DNA from: Oreohelix idahoensis
Taxonomy: Eukaryota; Mollusca; Gastropoda; Stylommatophora; Oreohelicidae
Assembly: GCA_024509875.1 (NCBI GenBank)
Contig: JAMPIV010019083.1
Span: 143,182 to 207,181 of the forward strand
Length of the DNA: 64,000 nucleotides
Reading direction: 5' to 3'
Shown here: positions 10,903 through 22,183 of the stretch, piece by piece
Layout of the letters: each line of letters begins with the position of its first letter
How positions within the stretch are numbered: position 1 is the stretch's first letter
The notes under the pieces: generated by a model
What the model saw: only the letters and a program-made list of their open reading frames with translations
Database searches by the model: none
What the model was told of the DNA's origin: nothing
Made by a program: the position numbers and the translations under genes

Positions 10903-13164
10903 TGTAGTGAAATTGACAGAGATACAACGGTAAAATACCTCCAAAGATAACATGTAAGGATAAAAACATAATGCGTAGGCTGCTGATAGTACATGATCGC
11001 CCAGACCGCGGGTCATCACCCTCCATAAAAATTGACTTGCTAGACAGGAGGGGAACGGCGGATAAAAAGGAAAAAATATGACTGGAAAGATTGCGTGAGA
11101 CTAGAAAGGCTAAGGAGACGCAATTGGGGGGGAAACGGAGAAAAGTCACGTTTCCCAAGTTGACATAAAGTAAGGAACTCGACAGAAGGGACCTTGGATA
11201 TGTTACGCCACAGTCATTTATTGGTCGCTTTTGCGATACCAAGCCTTTGATTTGAATTCAGCGGCAGACCGCAGATGTTTGGAATATTACAAAAATTAAA
11301 AAGTAACTTTTTCGTAATATTAATGTTAGGAATATAAAAATTAGCTGGCCGGATGGCCCATTCTGAGCAGTGAACTAATATGTTCTTAATTTTACAGACG
11401 GATAGATAATATTGAAGATAATGACAAAAGACAGTGTTGTTCACATCAGCGACAGACTGTATGGAATAAAAAGTGTCGCTATTTGCACAAAAAAACACGA
11501 CCTTGAGACGCAGGTGTTCAAATCTACTTAGTAGGGAAGCGAAGGGACATTGGTGGGAGCTGTGTCTAAATATAACTTTTAACGACAAAATTTTGGAGGG
11601 GAGAGAAAGGTTGGTTCAAAAATCAAGTACGTTTTTGAAAAAAACAAGTAGAGACGGACAGACTAACAGATAAACATCCATACTTGACTGAAGCATGACT
11701 GAAATGACTTTAGGGTAGGAAATTTGAATTTGAAATAAACCTAGGCAGTGATTGGCCACAGACAATCATTTTATCGGCGCTCAGACGCGCAAGTGGGGCC
11801 ATTCCTCAATAGTTGTTCGATGATAGACACAGTATTTTAAAGTGTGGTGATTTCCAAATGAAAGAAAGTGAAATAAGTTCAGGGACGCCATACTATAGCC
11901 AGCAGCTCAGCTGAGTTTTGCTAGCATTTCTGTGTTCTTTATTCATAATCTGGTAAGATTGAAATTATTTCTTTGTATATTTTGAATATTGTTTAATGTT
12001 CGAGTGATTTGATACTGCCATATCATAATCTAGCCTTACAAACAAGTAGGGATTTGCTCTAGACCCCCCGCCCAAGTCAGGGTCTAGGGACCAACAATAT
12101 ACATAAACTCCAGCAAGGGTTAGGAAAGACAGATCAAGTGTTGAGAATAATGAAACATATTACCTATCCACTTTTAGGGAAGGAAACTAATAAATATTTT
12201 TCAGAATCTATAGTCTGGGAGGACCTATCTGATGTAAAACCACCATGGTAAATGTGCTGTTTGGTCAGAGAGATCTGACCTGTCTGTATGATGTGGTTGT
12301 TGTGTCCGTGTTGTGTCCAGACGTGGGTAGAGAATAGAATTTTGACACATAGCCAATACTTTGATTGCAGAGCTGTGAGTTTCAGTTGTCAACAAGGCGG
12401 TGTCCATTCAGTTGGTGATTTTACTCGAGTGTATCTGTGCAGTACGTTGTGACAGAGACCACTATTATTGCCCGCCAGCACGGAGAGGTGGGACCACCAG
12501 ATTTCAGCACCAGAGCTACATATGCAAGTTGAGTGAGCCTCTGGTCTGCTGGAAGTTCACCAACGCCTTTTAGTTACTAATACCCCATAAAATTCCTGTA
12601 ATTTACTGGACACTGTGTAGTCAATATAGACAGGTGTGATGAGGCCACCCCAACAGCACAAGCATTAACTATCCTCCCAAGTAGATGACTACTAGAACAT
12701 TTTAATAAAACTAACTAGTCTAGTACTTATATATGTACACTCTTGCATTTATTATGTAACATTCCATGCATTTCTTTCATAATTTTTAAATCCTTTTTTT
12801 TAAAAAAAAAAAGTTCTGGTCAACATAAAACTTGATCCAGAACAAATAAATGTAATATAATTCTATCAAAAATTTTACACTCTTGAGTTAGTTCAGTGTA
12901 TTATAATATTTGTTAAATATTATTAGTCTGCTTAAATATCTGTGGGTGTATCCATAACTATCACACCACATTACATATCATTACCCTAGACATTTTACAT
13001 AGCTACATTCATTAAGAAAAAAAATTGAGTGTGAGGTCGTAGTGGTAGCAAGAAAGGCCTTCTGACAATTCACAACTACATTTTATCTCAGGAGCCTTCA
13101 CAGCTGGCCTCATACATTACATTTAGTAATATCACCATCATACAATACCATCAAACCCACTACA
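10903..13164 (+). repeat. 5' LTR of element 1 (2,262 bp)
   Basis: Starts TGTAGTGAAA and ends ACTACA. Almost identical to 17697-19972. It is long for a Ty3/gypsy LTR. ORFs inside it are non-coding by comparison with the other LTR, where indels shift them. Confidence 0.95.
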
Positions 13165-13190
13165 TACATTGGGGTCTTGTCCAGGGATAA
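13165..13190 (+). promoter_or_regulatory. Candidate primer binding site of element 1
   Basis: Five bases after the LTR the sequence reads TTGGGGTCTTGTCCAGGG. Its TGG start fits complementarity to a tRNA 3' CCA end. The primer tRNA is not identified. Confidence 0.45.
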
Positions 13191-13241
13191 TTAGCCCAAC
13201 AGTAATATTAGGATCTCCTGGTTGGAGAAATAAAATTAGGG

Positions 13242-13272
<31 letters not shown>

Positions 13273-13452
13273 TGAAATTCCCTTTAAAATTAAAAGTGTC
13301 CCTGCAGATAAAAGTTGGTGAATCTTCACAGCCAGTGATAATTAATTAGTTAACTGGTTAGTTAGAATTAGTTAGACTATAGTCATAAGAAGTACTTAGT
13401 GTATTTACTGGTTAGAGATTTAGCTTGTATATTATTATATTGTCTGAAAAGT
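13165..13452 (+). other. Untranslated leader of element 1 with A27 tract
   Basis: Non-coding leader between the LTR and the gag ATG. It contains an uninterrupted A run at about 13243-13269, which may be length-unstable or mis-called. Confidence 0.6.
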
Positions 13453-15180
13453 ATGGCGGAGCTAGCAAAATTCCGATCAGCTGCTGTGCTGACCGCAAAG
13501 GAGATGGGAATGGATGGTCAGATTTTAATTCAATATGTAACGGCTGAATGTGATAAATATATTGAAAGGGAAGATAGAAAGGTAGCTGAAGAGAAGAGGT
13601 TACAAATTGAGGCTGATAGAGAAATTAAGAGGCTGCAGATTGAGGCAGAAGAAAAACGACAGCAAAGGGAGGCAGAAGAAAAACGACAGCAAGGGAGGCA
13701 GAAGAAAAACGACAGCAAAGGGAGGCAGAAGAAAAAAGGTTGACTGCCGAAAGGGAGGCAGAAGATAGAAGGTTGCAAAGGGAGCACGAATTACGACTAA
13801 GGGAGCTGGAATTACAAGGCCCGGCTCCTGAAAATGGTGCCAGCCCTTTTGCCTCAGATGCTACGCCCAGTCTGGGAGCCTCAAACTCAGCTATGGGGTT
13901 TCATTTAGACCATTTTGTTGAAAAAGACGATGACATAGAGGGGTACCTAGGACGTTTTGAGTTATTAGCTACTACATATGGGTTAGAGAGAGAGAGGTGG
14001 AGTTTAAAGCTATCACAGGGATTGAGAGATACTTCTTATGAAGTATTTGCCAAAATGAACAGGGAAGACCAAGACAATTATGACATGTTAAAGCAGGCTT
14101 TGTTATTAAGGTACGAGAAGAATGGTGAATTTTATCGTAAGAAATTTAGAAATGCCAAACTGTTGTCTGGGGAGACATACCACCAATTCTCTGCTAGACT
14201 AGAAACCTATTTGGAGAAATGGACGGCTCTGGGGAAGACCCAAGATCTTAAAGAAATGATCATGATTGAGCAATTGAGAGAGTCCATGGCTCCAGACATG
14301 AGAAAATTTCTCATGGAACAAGGTGCAGAGAAGTTGGGGGAAATTTTAAATGTTGCTGAGAGGTATCAGGCAGCTCAGGCAGAGGTAAGTGGTGCTAAAA
14401 AGAAGCACATAGACAATTTTAAAGCTCCACAGCAATTTAATAAATTTGATAATAGAGAGCAGGGAAATAAAGGTAGGACAAACTTTGAGCGGCCAAGAAA
14501 TGACTATCGCGACAGAAACTCACAGTTCAATGACCAAAAGTTCAATGAAAGAAAACCGTTGAACCAAGGAAAAAGATGGTGTAAATGGTGCAAGAAGGAT
14601 AACCATAACACCGAATTTTGTAGAAGGAAACCTTCAAACATTGCTGCAATGAAGTCGGGGACGCGAAGATTAAAGGTTAATCCTAATGGACAACAGGAAC
14701 CTTATCACCCCCCAGTTTGTGAGGATGTTATTTGTAATGGGGTCACCATAAGGTGCCTTTATGATACAGGTTTGGATTATGATTCAGTTGTGAAGTCTAG
14801 CCTAGTGGACCCAAGTCAGTATACCACAGAAACAGTGGAAATACAAGGGGCGACTAAGGACATACCACTCATGACACTTCCCATCGCAAGGATAACGGTG
14901 AAAACTCGCTATGTGGAGGGAGAAATCAGAGCAGCAGTGATAGATGAACCAATCTACCCTCTGATATTGGGGTGTAGATACGTCTTCTTGGGGAATCCCG
15001 AGAAACCTGTGATCATGGCGACAGTGCAGACCAGGTCACAGAAGAAGGAGGAAGAAGGTGAACCTATAAATGCTCATCCAGAGGAGATGAGGAAGGCGCA
15101 GGCTGAGGATAGGACACTCAAGCCCTGTTTTAAAAAAATTGCCCAAATGCCACACACCTCCGAGCAAGGGGGAATATTTC
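13453..15180 (+). CDS. gag: Gag and protease of element 1 (one 1-nt frameshift)
   Basis: ATG at 13453 opens a coiled-coil N-terminus rich in E/K/R with REAEEKRQQ repeats. One base is missing near 13690 (AGCAAGGG where neighbouring repeats read AGCAAAGGG), and the frame continues in the 13740-15260 ORF. That part has a retrotransposon Gag capsid-like region (about 13900-14400) and a CCHC knuckle CKWCKKDNHNTEFC at about 14580-14620. The aspartic protease follows, with LYDTGLDYDSVV (catalytic DTG at about 14761-14769). Gag and protease are in one frame. The tail after about 15170 is out of frame with the pol domains, consistent with a further break in the G5 run near 15168. Confidence 0.88.
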
Positions 15181-16335
15181 ATGAAGAACAAACTCTTATA
15201 CAGGAAGGCCGGAACTGGAACAAATGGTCACAACCAGCTGGTTCTTCCCACTTCATATAGAGATAAAGTGATGGAACTCGGGCATGCGATTCCCTTCAGT
15301 GGTCACATGGGGATCAGCGCCACAGGACAGCGTATAGCTTGTCATTACTTCTGGCCAGGGATAACGGAGGATATAAAAAGATATGTCAAATCCTGCCCAG
15401 AATGTCAAAGGGTAGCTCCAAAGCACTGGACTGCTCCTGCAACTCTAGGGGAAATGCCCATAGTGGGAACACCTTTTGAGAGGGTTGCAGTGGATATTGT
15501 AGGACCTCTCACTCGGACCAAGAGGAGGAACAGTTACATCCTTACTCTGGTGGACACTTGTTCTATGTGGGGAGAGGCGGTAGCCCTGCCATCAATTGAT
15601 TCAAAACATGTAGCAGAGGCACTACTTACAATATTTACCCGATTAGGATTCCCGCATCAAATCTTGACGGATAATGGTTCTCAGTTCAAGGGGAAACTAA
15701 CGGAAGAAGTTTTTAAGCTATTTCAAGCCAGACACTTTCATTGTAGTCCGTACCATCCACAAGGGAACGGCCAGGTAGAGAGGTTCAACGGGACTCTCAT
15801 TTCTATCCTGAGAAAGCTGGCACACGAAAAACCGGATCTGTGGGATCAATTCCTGCCCGCCGCATTGTTTGCGTACCGGGAGGTACCACATAGTTCAACC
15901 GGGATGGCTCCCGCAACTCTGCTATTTGGGAGGCCAATAAAAGGTCCATTAGAAGCTCTATTAAGGACCTGGACAGATGAGAAGGCGGAAGAGACTGTTA
16001 CCTCATCGTATCAATACGTGAACGAACTGACCACTCGTTTGAAAGCTGGATGGAAACTGGCAAATGATAATTTGAAGCAAGCCAGGAAGAAACATGCAGC
16101 ATATTTTAATAGGAAGGCAAAGGACAGGGAACTGGCAGTCGGAGAGAAGGTGCTGCTTCTACTACCCGGAAGCCAGAATAAATTACAAATTGGTTGGCAA
16201 GGTCCATATACGGTTCTAGAGAAGGTGTCTAGAACAAACTATAAAATTGACAAAAAGGGGAAGGAGAAAGTTTATCATGTAAACCTGTTAAAGAAGTATC
16301 TGGACAGACCACTCCAGGAAAGCACCCCTTATTGA
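15139..16335 (+). CDS. Integrase of element 1, located upstream of RT
   Basis: The open frame has the HHCC zinc module (HAIPFSGHMG ... CPECQ), the catalytic core with the D,D-x-E triad in AVDIVGP, LTDNGSQF and QVERFNGTL, and a C-terminal GPY/F module (IGWQGPYTVLEKV, about 16190-16230). No chromodomain. It inserts the cDNA with a 5-bp stagger, matching the CCCAC duplication. The ORF ends at 16335 and overlaps the RT ORF start at 16332 by four bases (ATGA arrangement). In most Ty3/gypsy elements this domain lies after RNase H. The true N-terminus is probably a cleavage product, not the ATG at 15139. Confidence 0.93.
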   Translation: MPKCHTPPSKGEYFMKNKLLYRKAGTGTNGHNQLVLPTSYRDKVMELGHAIPFSGHMGISATGQRIACHYFWPGITEDIKRYVKSCPECQRVAPKHWTAPATLGEMPIVGTPFERVAVDIVGPLTRTKRRNSYILTLVDTCSMWGEAVALPSIDSKHVAEALLTIFTRLGFPHQILTDNGSQFKGKLTEEVFKLFQARHFHCSPYHPQGNGQVERFNGTLISILRKLAHEKPDLWDQFLPAALFAYREVPHSSTGMAPATLLFGRPIKGPLEALLRTWTDEKAEETVTSSYQYVNELTTRLKAGWKLANDNLKQARKKHAAYFNRKAKDRELAVGEKVLLLLPGSQNKLQIGWQGPYTVLEKVSRTNYKIDKKGKEKVYHVNLLKKYLDRPLQESTPY

Positions 16336-17609
16336 CCTTGGCTATTGCAACCCAGATGCAAAAAGAACCACTCACCTCACATGAATACCCATTACATCCT
16401 TGTGAAACCGCAGCACAGGTAAAAGTCAGTAAGCACCTGACTAAAAACCAGAGGGAGAGAGTTCAAACAGTTCTGGAGGAACATACAGATGTATTAACAG
16501 ATAAACCAGGCCATACAAATTTGCTACAGTATGACATGAAACTGGTAGACTCAAACCCAATCTGTATGAGAGCCTATTCTATTCCGTTCGCGAAGGAGAA
16601 GGCATTGAAGGAAGAAATAGAGTATTTGTTGAAGGAGGGGATTATTTCGCACAGTGAATCATCTTTTAGTTCTAGTGTCGTTTTGTTGAGAAAACCGTCT
16701 GGGGAACACAGACTGTGCATAGATTACAGGAAACTGAATGCTGTCACAGAAGGACAAGTGGATCCATTACCAGACACAAAACAGTTATTTGCCAGACTGA
16801 ACAAGGCAAAATACTTTTCAAAGGTGGATCTTAGTAAAGGCTATTACCAGATCCCAGTGAAGCCTGAAGTGAGACCTTATTTGGCTTTTAGCACTTCGGA
16901 TGGACATTATGAATTCAATATGCTACCATTCGGACTGAAAAATGCTCCGAGTGTGTTTTCAAGGATGATGCGCAAATTGTTGGATCCCCTGAATAACCCA
17001 TGTATCACGAATTTCATGGATGATATTCTCGTCGCCACAGAGACATTTGAAGAACACATTGAAGCTCTGGAGATGTTGTTTGATAGACTTCGGGAGGCGA
17101 ACTTAACTGCTAGGCCAACAAAATGTTGTATTGGATGCAAAGAGTTGGAATTCTTGGGACACACTGTATATCAGGGTAATATGACCCCTGATCCTAAGAA
17201 CTTGGAAAAACTGCAGAGAGCACCTAGGCCGCAAACAAAAAAGGACGTGCGATCATTTGTGTCGTTATGCGGATTTTATCAGAAATACATCAAGAATTTT
17301 AACGCTATTTGTGCTCCTCTGACTGATCTGACTCGCAAGGGACTTCCAGATAAAATTATTTGGACTGCACAATGTGAACTAGCGTTCCAAGAGTTAAAGG
17401 AAAAACTCACTAGCAAGCCTATTCTCAAACTGCCTGATTTGACACAGGACTTTGTCTTAAGAACCGATGCAAGTAATGTAGGACTAGGAGGGGCTTTGTT
17501 GCAAAGATCATCTTCACCTGATGGGGAACTGAAACCAGTCGCTTATGCAAGCCGTAAATTGAATGTCGGTGCAGATTTCCTCAGTCGGCACCCCTGTGAT
17601 CAAAATTAG
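16332..17609 (+). CDS. Reverse transcriptase with truncated RNase H of element 1
   Basis: Ty3/gypsy-type RT: LLKEGIISHSESSFSSSVVL, LCIDYRKLNAVT, FSKVDLSKGYYQIPV, NMLPFGLKNAPSVFSRMM and catalytic FMDD (17012-17023), then FLGHTV and the connection domain. RNase H starts normally (FVLRTDASNVGLGGALLQ ... YASRKLN) but jumps directly to VGADFLSRHP at about 17560-17568. Some 90 residues are missing, compared with element 2, including the second and third catalytic acidic residues. The deletion is in frame. The copy should be RNase H-defective, though its LTRs are almost identical. Confidence 0.92.
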   Translation: MTLAIATQMQKEPLTSHEYPLHPCETAAQVKVSKHLTKNQRERVQTVLEEHTDVLTDKPGHTNLLQYDMKLVDSNPICMRAYSIPFAKEKALKEEIEYLLKEGIISHSESSFSSSVVLLRKPSGEHRLCIDYRKLNAVTEGQVDPLPDTKQLFARLNKAKYFSKVDLSKGYYQIPVKPEVRPYLAFSTSDGHYEFNMLPFGLKNAPSVFSRMMRKLLDPLNNPCITNFMDDILVATETFEEHIEALEMLFDRLREANLTARPTKCCIGCKELEFLGHTVYQGNMTPDPKNLEKLQRAPRPQTKKDVRSFVSLCGFYQKYIKNFNAICAPLTDLTRKGLPDKIIWTAQCELAFQELKEKLTSKPILKLPDLTQDFVLRTDASNVGLGGALLQRSSSPDGELKPVAYASRKLNVGADFLSRHPCDQN

Positions 17610-17683
17610 AGTAGTGGCAGACGTGAGGAGTAATTTTACCTATGTGTATCGCTGGTTTTGGAACTTGCCATAGGCATGTTTTC

Positions 17684-17696
17684 AAGTGGGGAGATG
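17684..17696 (+). promoter_or_regulatory. Polypurine tract of element 1
   Basis: AAGTGGGGAGA lies immediately before the 3' LTR start TGTAGTGA, as expected for the plus-strand primer. Confidence 0.8.
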
Positions 17697-19972
17697 TGTA
17701 GTGAAATTGACAGAGATACAACGGTAAAATACCTCCAAAGATAACATGTAAGGATAAAAACATAATGCGTAGGCTGCTGATAGTACATGATCGCCCAGAC
17801 CGCGGGTCATCACCCTCCATAAAAATTGACTTGCTAGACAGGAGGGGAACGGCGGATAAAAAGGAAAAAAATATGACTGGAAAGATTGCGTGAGACTAGA
17901 AAGGCTAAGGAGACGCAAGGGTTGGGGGGGAAACGGAGAAAAGTCACGTTTCCCAAGTTGACATAAAGTAAGGAACTCGACAGAAGGGACCTTGGATATG
18001 TTACGCCACAGTCATTTATTGGTCGCTTTTGCGATACCAAGCCTTTGATTTGAATTCAGCGGCAGACCGCAGATGTTTGGAATATTACAAAAATTAAAAA
18101 GTAACTTTTTCGTAATATTAATGTTAGGAATATAAAAATTAGCTGGCCGGATGGCCCATTCTGAGCAGTGAACTAATATGTTCTTAATTTTACAGACGGA
18201 TAGATAATATTGAAGATAATGACAAAAGACAGTGTTGTTCACATCAGCGACAGACTGTATGGAATAAAAAGTGTCGCTATTTGCACAAAAAAAAAAAAAA
18301 ACACGACCTTGAGACGCAGGTGTTCAAATCTACTTAGTAGGGAAGCGAAGGGACATTGGTGGGAGCTGTGTCTAAATATAACTTTTAACGACAAAATTTT
18401 GGAGGGGAGAGAAAGGTTGGTTCAAAAATCAAGTACGTTTTTGAAAAAAAAAAAACAAGTAGAGACGGACAGACTAACAGATAAACATCCATACTTGACT
18501 GAAGCATGACTGAAATGACTTTAGGGTAGGAAATTTGAATTTGAAATAAACCTAGGCAGTGATTGGCCACAGACAATCATTTTATCGGCGCTCAGACGCG
18601 CAAGTGGGGCCATTCCTCAATAGTTGTTCGATGATAGACACAGTATTTTAAAGTGTGGTGATTTCCAAATGAAAGAAAGTGAAATAAGTTCAGGGACGCC
18701 ATACTATAGCCAGCAGCTCAGCTGAGTTTTGCTAGCATTTCTGTGTTCTTTATTCATAATCTGGTAAGATTGAAATTATTTCTTTGTATATTTTGAATAT
18801 TGTTAAATGTTCGAGTGATTTGATACTGCCATATCATAATCTAGCCTTACAAACAAGTAGGGATTTGCTCTAGACCCCCCGCCCAAGTCAGGGTCTAGGG
18901 ACCAACAATATACATAAACTCCAGCAAGGGTTAGGAAAGACAGATCAAGTGTTGAGAATAATGAAACATATTACCTATCCACTTTTAGGGAAGGAAACTA
19001 ATAAATATTTTTCAGAATCTATAGTCTGGGAGGACCTATCTGATGTAAAACCACCATGGTAAATGTGCTGTTTGGTCAGAGAGATCTGACCTGTCTGTAT
19101 GATGTGGTTGTTGTGTCCGTGTTGTGTCCAGACGTGGGTAGAGAATAGAATTTTGACACATAGCCAATACTTTGATTGCAGAGCTGTGAGTTTCAGTTGT
19201 CAACAAGGCGGTGTCCATTCAGTTGGTGATTTTACTCGAGTGTATCTGTGCAGTACGTTGTGACAGAGACCACTATTATTGCCCGCCAGCACGGAGAGGT
19301 GGGACCACCAGATTTCAGCACCAGAGCTACATATGAAAGTTGAGTGAGCCTCTGGTCTGCTGGAAGTTCACCAACGCCTTTTAGTTACTAATACCCCATA
19401 AAATTCCTGTAATTTACTGGACACTGTGTAGTCAATATAGACAGGTGTGATGAGGCCACCCCCAACAGCACAAGCATTAACTATCCTCCCAAGTAGATGA
19501 CTACTAGAACATTTTAATAAAACTAACTAGTCTAGTACTTATATATGTACACTCTTGCATTTATTATGTAACATTCCATGCATTTCTTTCATAATTTTTA
19601 AATCCGTTTTTTTAAAAAAAGTTCTGGTCAACATAAAACTTGATCCAGAACAAATAAATGTAATATAATTCTATCAAAAATTTTACACTCTTGAGTTAGT
19701 TCAGTGAATTATAATATTTGTTAAATATTATTAGTCTGCTTAAATATCTGTGGGTGTACCCATAACTATCACACCACATTACATATCATTACCCTAGACA
19801 TTTTACATAGCTACATTCATTAAGAAAAAAAATTGAGTGTGAGGTCGTAGTGGTAGCAAGAAAGGCCTTCTGACAATTCACAACTACATTTTATCTCAGG
19901 AGCCTTCACAGCTGGCCTCATACATTACATTTAGTAATATCACCATCATACAATACCATCAAACCCACTACA
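17697..19972 (+). repeat. 3' LTR of element 1 (2,276 bp)
   Basis: Near-identical to 10903-13164. The 14-base length difference comes mainly from A/T homopolymers and a G-run change near 17918. Confidence 0.95.
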
Positions 19973-20430
19973 CCCACTATCCTGTTCTCACTGTTCTAGT
20001 CTACTATCATTTACTGGACACAGTATTAAGGTCCTAAGGGTCTTGTTGGATTCGGCCTATACTGCTTGATAGAAATACAACAGAAGTGATTGCGTCATTA
20101 ATAGGCTGAACTGCCCATGGAGGACTTCTGGTGTCGTGTATTGTGGTTCGCACTATTGACCTGCCATTGAAACATCATTTTTTGATGATGCGTAGATGGC
20201 AGAGCGGATAGTGTGATTCGCTTGCATGGCTAGGCGGGGTTGTCGCACGGAAGGTCCAGTGTTCAAATCCTGGGTAAGCCACTCATGTCTGTTGTTTTTC
20301 TGTTGTCTGGTGTTCTACTTCTTTATTTCCTGCGAGTGCCTGATAACATACCTTTATATTTGTTTCATATTAATTTCATATTAATTTACTGTTTACAGGC
20401 CTCAGGTTTCCCTCCCTTATTTGTAATAAA
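19973..20430 (+). repeat. 480-bp tandem array, end of unit 5 and partial unit 6
   Basis: Resumes at CCCACTATCCTG exactly where the LTR element interrupted unit 5. Unit 6 starts at 20086, has its A box at 20197-20207 and B box at 20261-20270, and stops at TTTGTAATAAAT near 20430. Confidence 0.93.
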
Positions 20431-22176
20431 TCCATGTTTGTAGAGTGTTCACTGGAATAACTACACATACAGTTTCTGTTCATATGAGTGATAACGTCTG
20501 CTATTACTATGCTGTAGGTTCTCTTTATTATTTTACTGGTCTTATCGATTCATCATAAAAGGGTTGTAATTCTAGTTTGATTACTCTTGGGTGAATGAGT
20601 TGGATAAACTGACAATGGCCTTTTTAAAGGACTTATCTTCGAATCTTGTTGCTGATATTCATATATGCACAAGTCAGGACCACAAACTTAGTAGCTCCTG
20701 ACTGAGAAGATGGGGTCGGGTGCCAGTTGTATGAGGACCTCTCAACTCCCACACTTCCTCTCAATTGAATACAGCCACGAGGTACTTTCATGATATAATC
20801 TGGAATAAAAGGACAACCACATTCCATGTAGAAGTCTGCCTTAATTCATTCACCCACAAACAACATCAAGTCTTACCCTTTGTCAGATATTGTGCTAACA
20901 AGTTGCACAAGACCTAAAATCTCTTTGCCTACAGTCCGTTCAAGTTGATCATTCCTTCTCTGTATTAATTCCCTGTTAGTGTCCATAGTCCATGCTTGGC
21001 TTCCGTACAATAATCAGGTTAATTACAAAACAGTATGTGACCTATTGATTACTTCATTCTAACTTCTCCCGTACGTTTATCACATGATCTTTGAACAGTG
21101 TGTCACTCCAGAAGAAATACTAATTTAAATCGCTACTAACACTTACTGTCGTAATTTGTTACCATATTTGCAAACACTATACACATTTTTTTTTCATTTC
21201 GAACAAGCCTGCAAATACTACACACATTCCTACTTAGGTCAGTGTGACACGACACATCCCGCAGGCAGTTTCACTTTCGAATTAATATGGAACACATAGG
21301 CTGTTTACTCACAAGTTAATAATTAATAAAATAAGCAAATAAATATATCTTTCTTACCCTCAGGTAAATATATTCATACACACTCAAGCTGAACGAGCCT
21401 TCTAAGGGATCTTAGAACTGCTTTCAGAACAGAAGGCGAAGACTTGATCTTTCTATCTTTCCAATGCTGTCAGCTCGGTGTAAATTTTTGAATCTAATGG
21501 CCCCGATAGTACCACCTTGTTACTATTTATAGAATTACATCCAGCCAATCGGAGGAAAAGTCAAAAAGTTAATTTTTGAGACTTGTGCCTTATGCGGTTC
21601 TGAGCGTGTTTGTATAATCTGACTAATTTTAAATATTTTATATTATAGTTATTAGCGGACCGATTTTAATTATCAAAAGTGATAATTAAACGGCCCATTG
21701 TTCTCTATCGTTCTATATGGTTTTCCTTCTGTTATTTCTTTGCATTTCAATCTGGGTAATTTTTAAGTAATTAAATTTGGCATTACCCTGATGTGAAAAT
21801 ATCACTAAAATAAATTTTTCTACTACAATAAAATTTTATCATGCGTGAATATGTATGCTTATGTGTTAAGCAATATCAGCGCTATAATTTGAGACATTTC
21901 CTTATGTTTAATTATCTTTAGTTGTTAAGAAATAAAATATATTCGTTCGGTCAAAAACACAAAATAGGCATTGTTACTAAGTTAAAAGGTTTCTTTATCC
22001 TTACCAAAAAAAAAAAAAAAAAGAAGCATTATGATTGGTTGTTAAATTTGTACTATGCTCTTAGATAAATTTTGGTGGGCGGTAAATTTAACTGGGTTCT
22101 TAGACTGCTTCAAATACTATAGTTAGTTTTAGATTCAAATATTATGCTAGTTTTTGAGCGGGGAATTTGAGCGTGG
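20431..22176. other. Unassigned AT-rich DNA closing the 14-kb insertion
   Basis: No intact gene. It holds a possible LINE scrap at about 20900-21025 and a poly-A tract at 22005-22022. TGTCATA at 22177-22183 is also present at 8106-8112 on the other side of the interrupted LINE and might be a target duplication, but I cannot define terminal repeats. Confidence 0.4.
20895..21025 (-). pseudogene. Possible LINE RT C-terminal scrap
   Basis: Minus-strand translation gives LLYGSQAWTMDTNRELIQRR, then NDQLERTVGKEILGL. The YGSQAW block recalls the conserved YG-E-W of LINE proteins. Too short for more. Confidence 0.35.
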
Positions 22177-22183
22177 TGTCATA

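Larger units (their letters stand above)
10903..19972 (+). mobile_element. LTR retrotransposon element 1, Gmr1-like Ty3/gypsy (9,070 bp)
   Basis: Two direct terminal repeats begin TGTAGTGAAATTGAC and end CCCACTACA. The exact 5-bp duplication CCCAC flanks them (10898-10902 and 19973-19977), and it falls inside a 480-bp array unit, which resumes in register. Internal order: leader, gag, protease, integrase, reverse transcriptase, truncated RNase H, polypurine tract. Integrase ahead of RT is the diagnostic Gmr1-like order. LTRs differ by only about six or seven substitutions plus homopolymer length changes, so insertion was recent. There is no envelope gene. Confidence 0.95.

Noticed and set aside
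8749..10933. 79-84-aa hydrophobic ORF repeated in each 480-bp unit
   Set aside because: Conservation is explained by recent duplication of the whole unit. Non-coding parts are equally conserved, and the N-terminus shifts with indels.
8106..22183. TGTCATA as a proven 7-bp target duplication for the 14-kb insertion
   Set aside because: A 7-bp match at both edges could be chance, no terminal repeats were found, and the repeat partner at 41230 also starts with TGTCA, so the motif may belong to the element.
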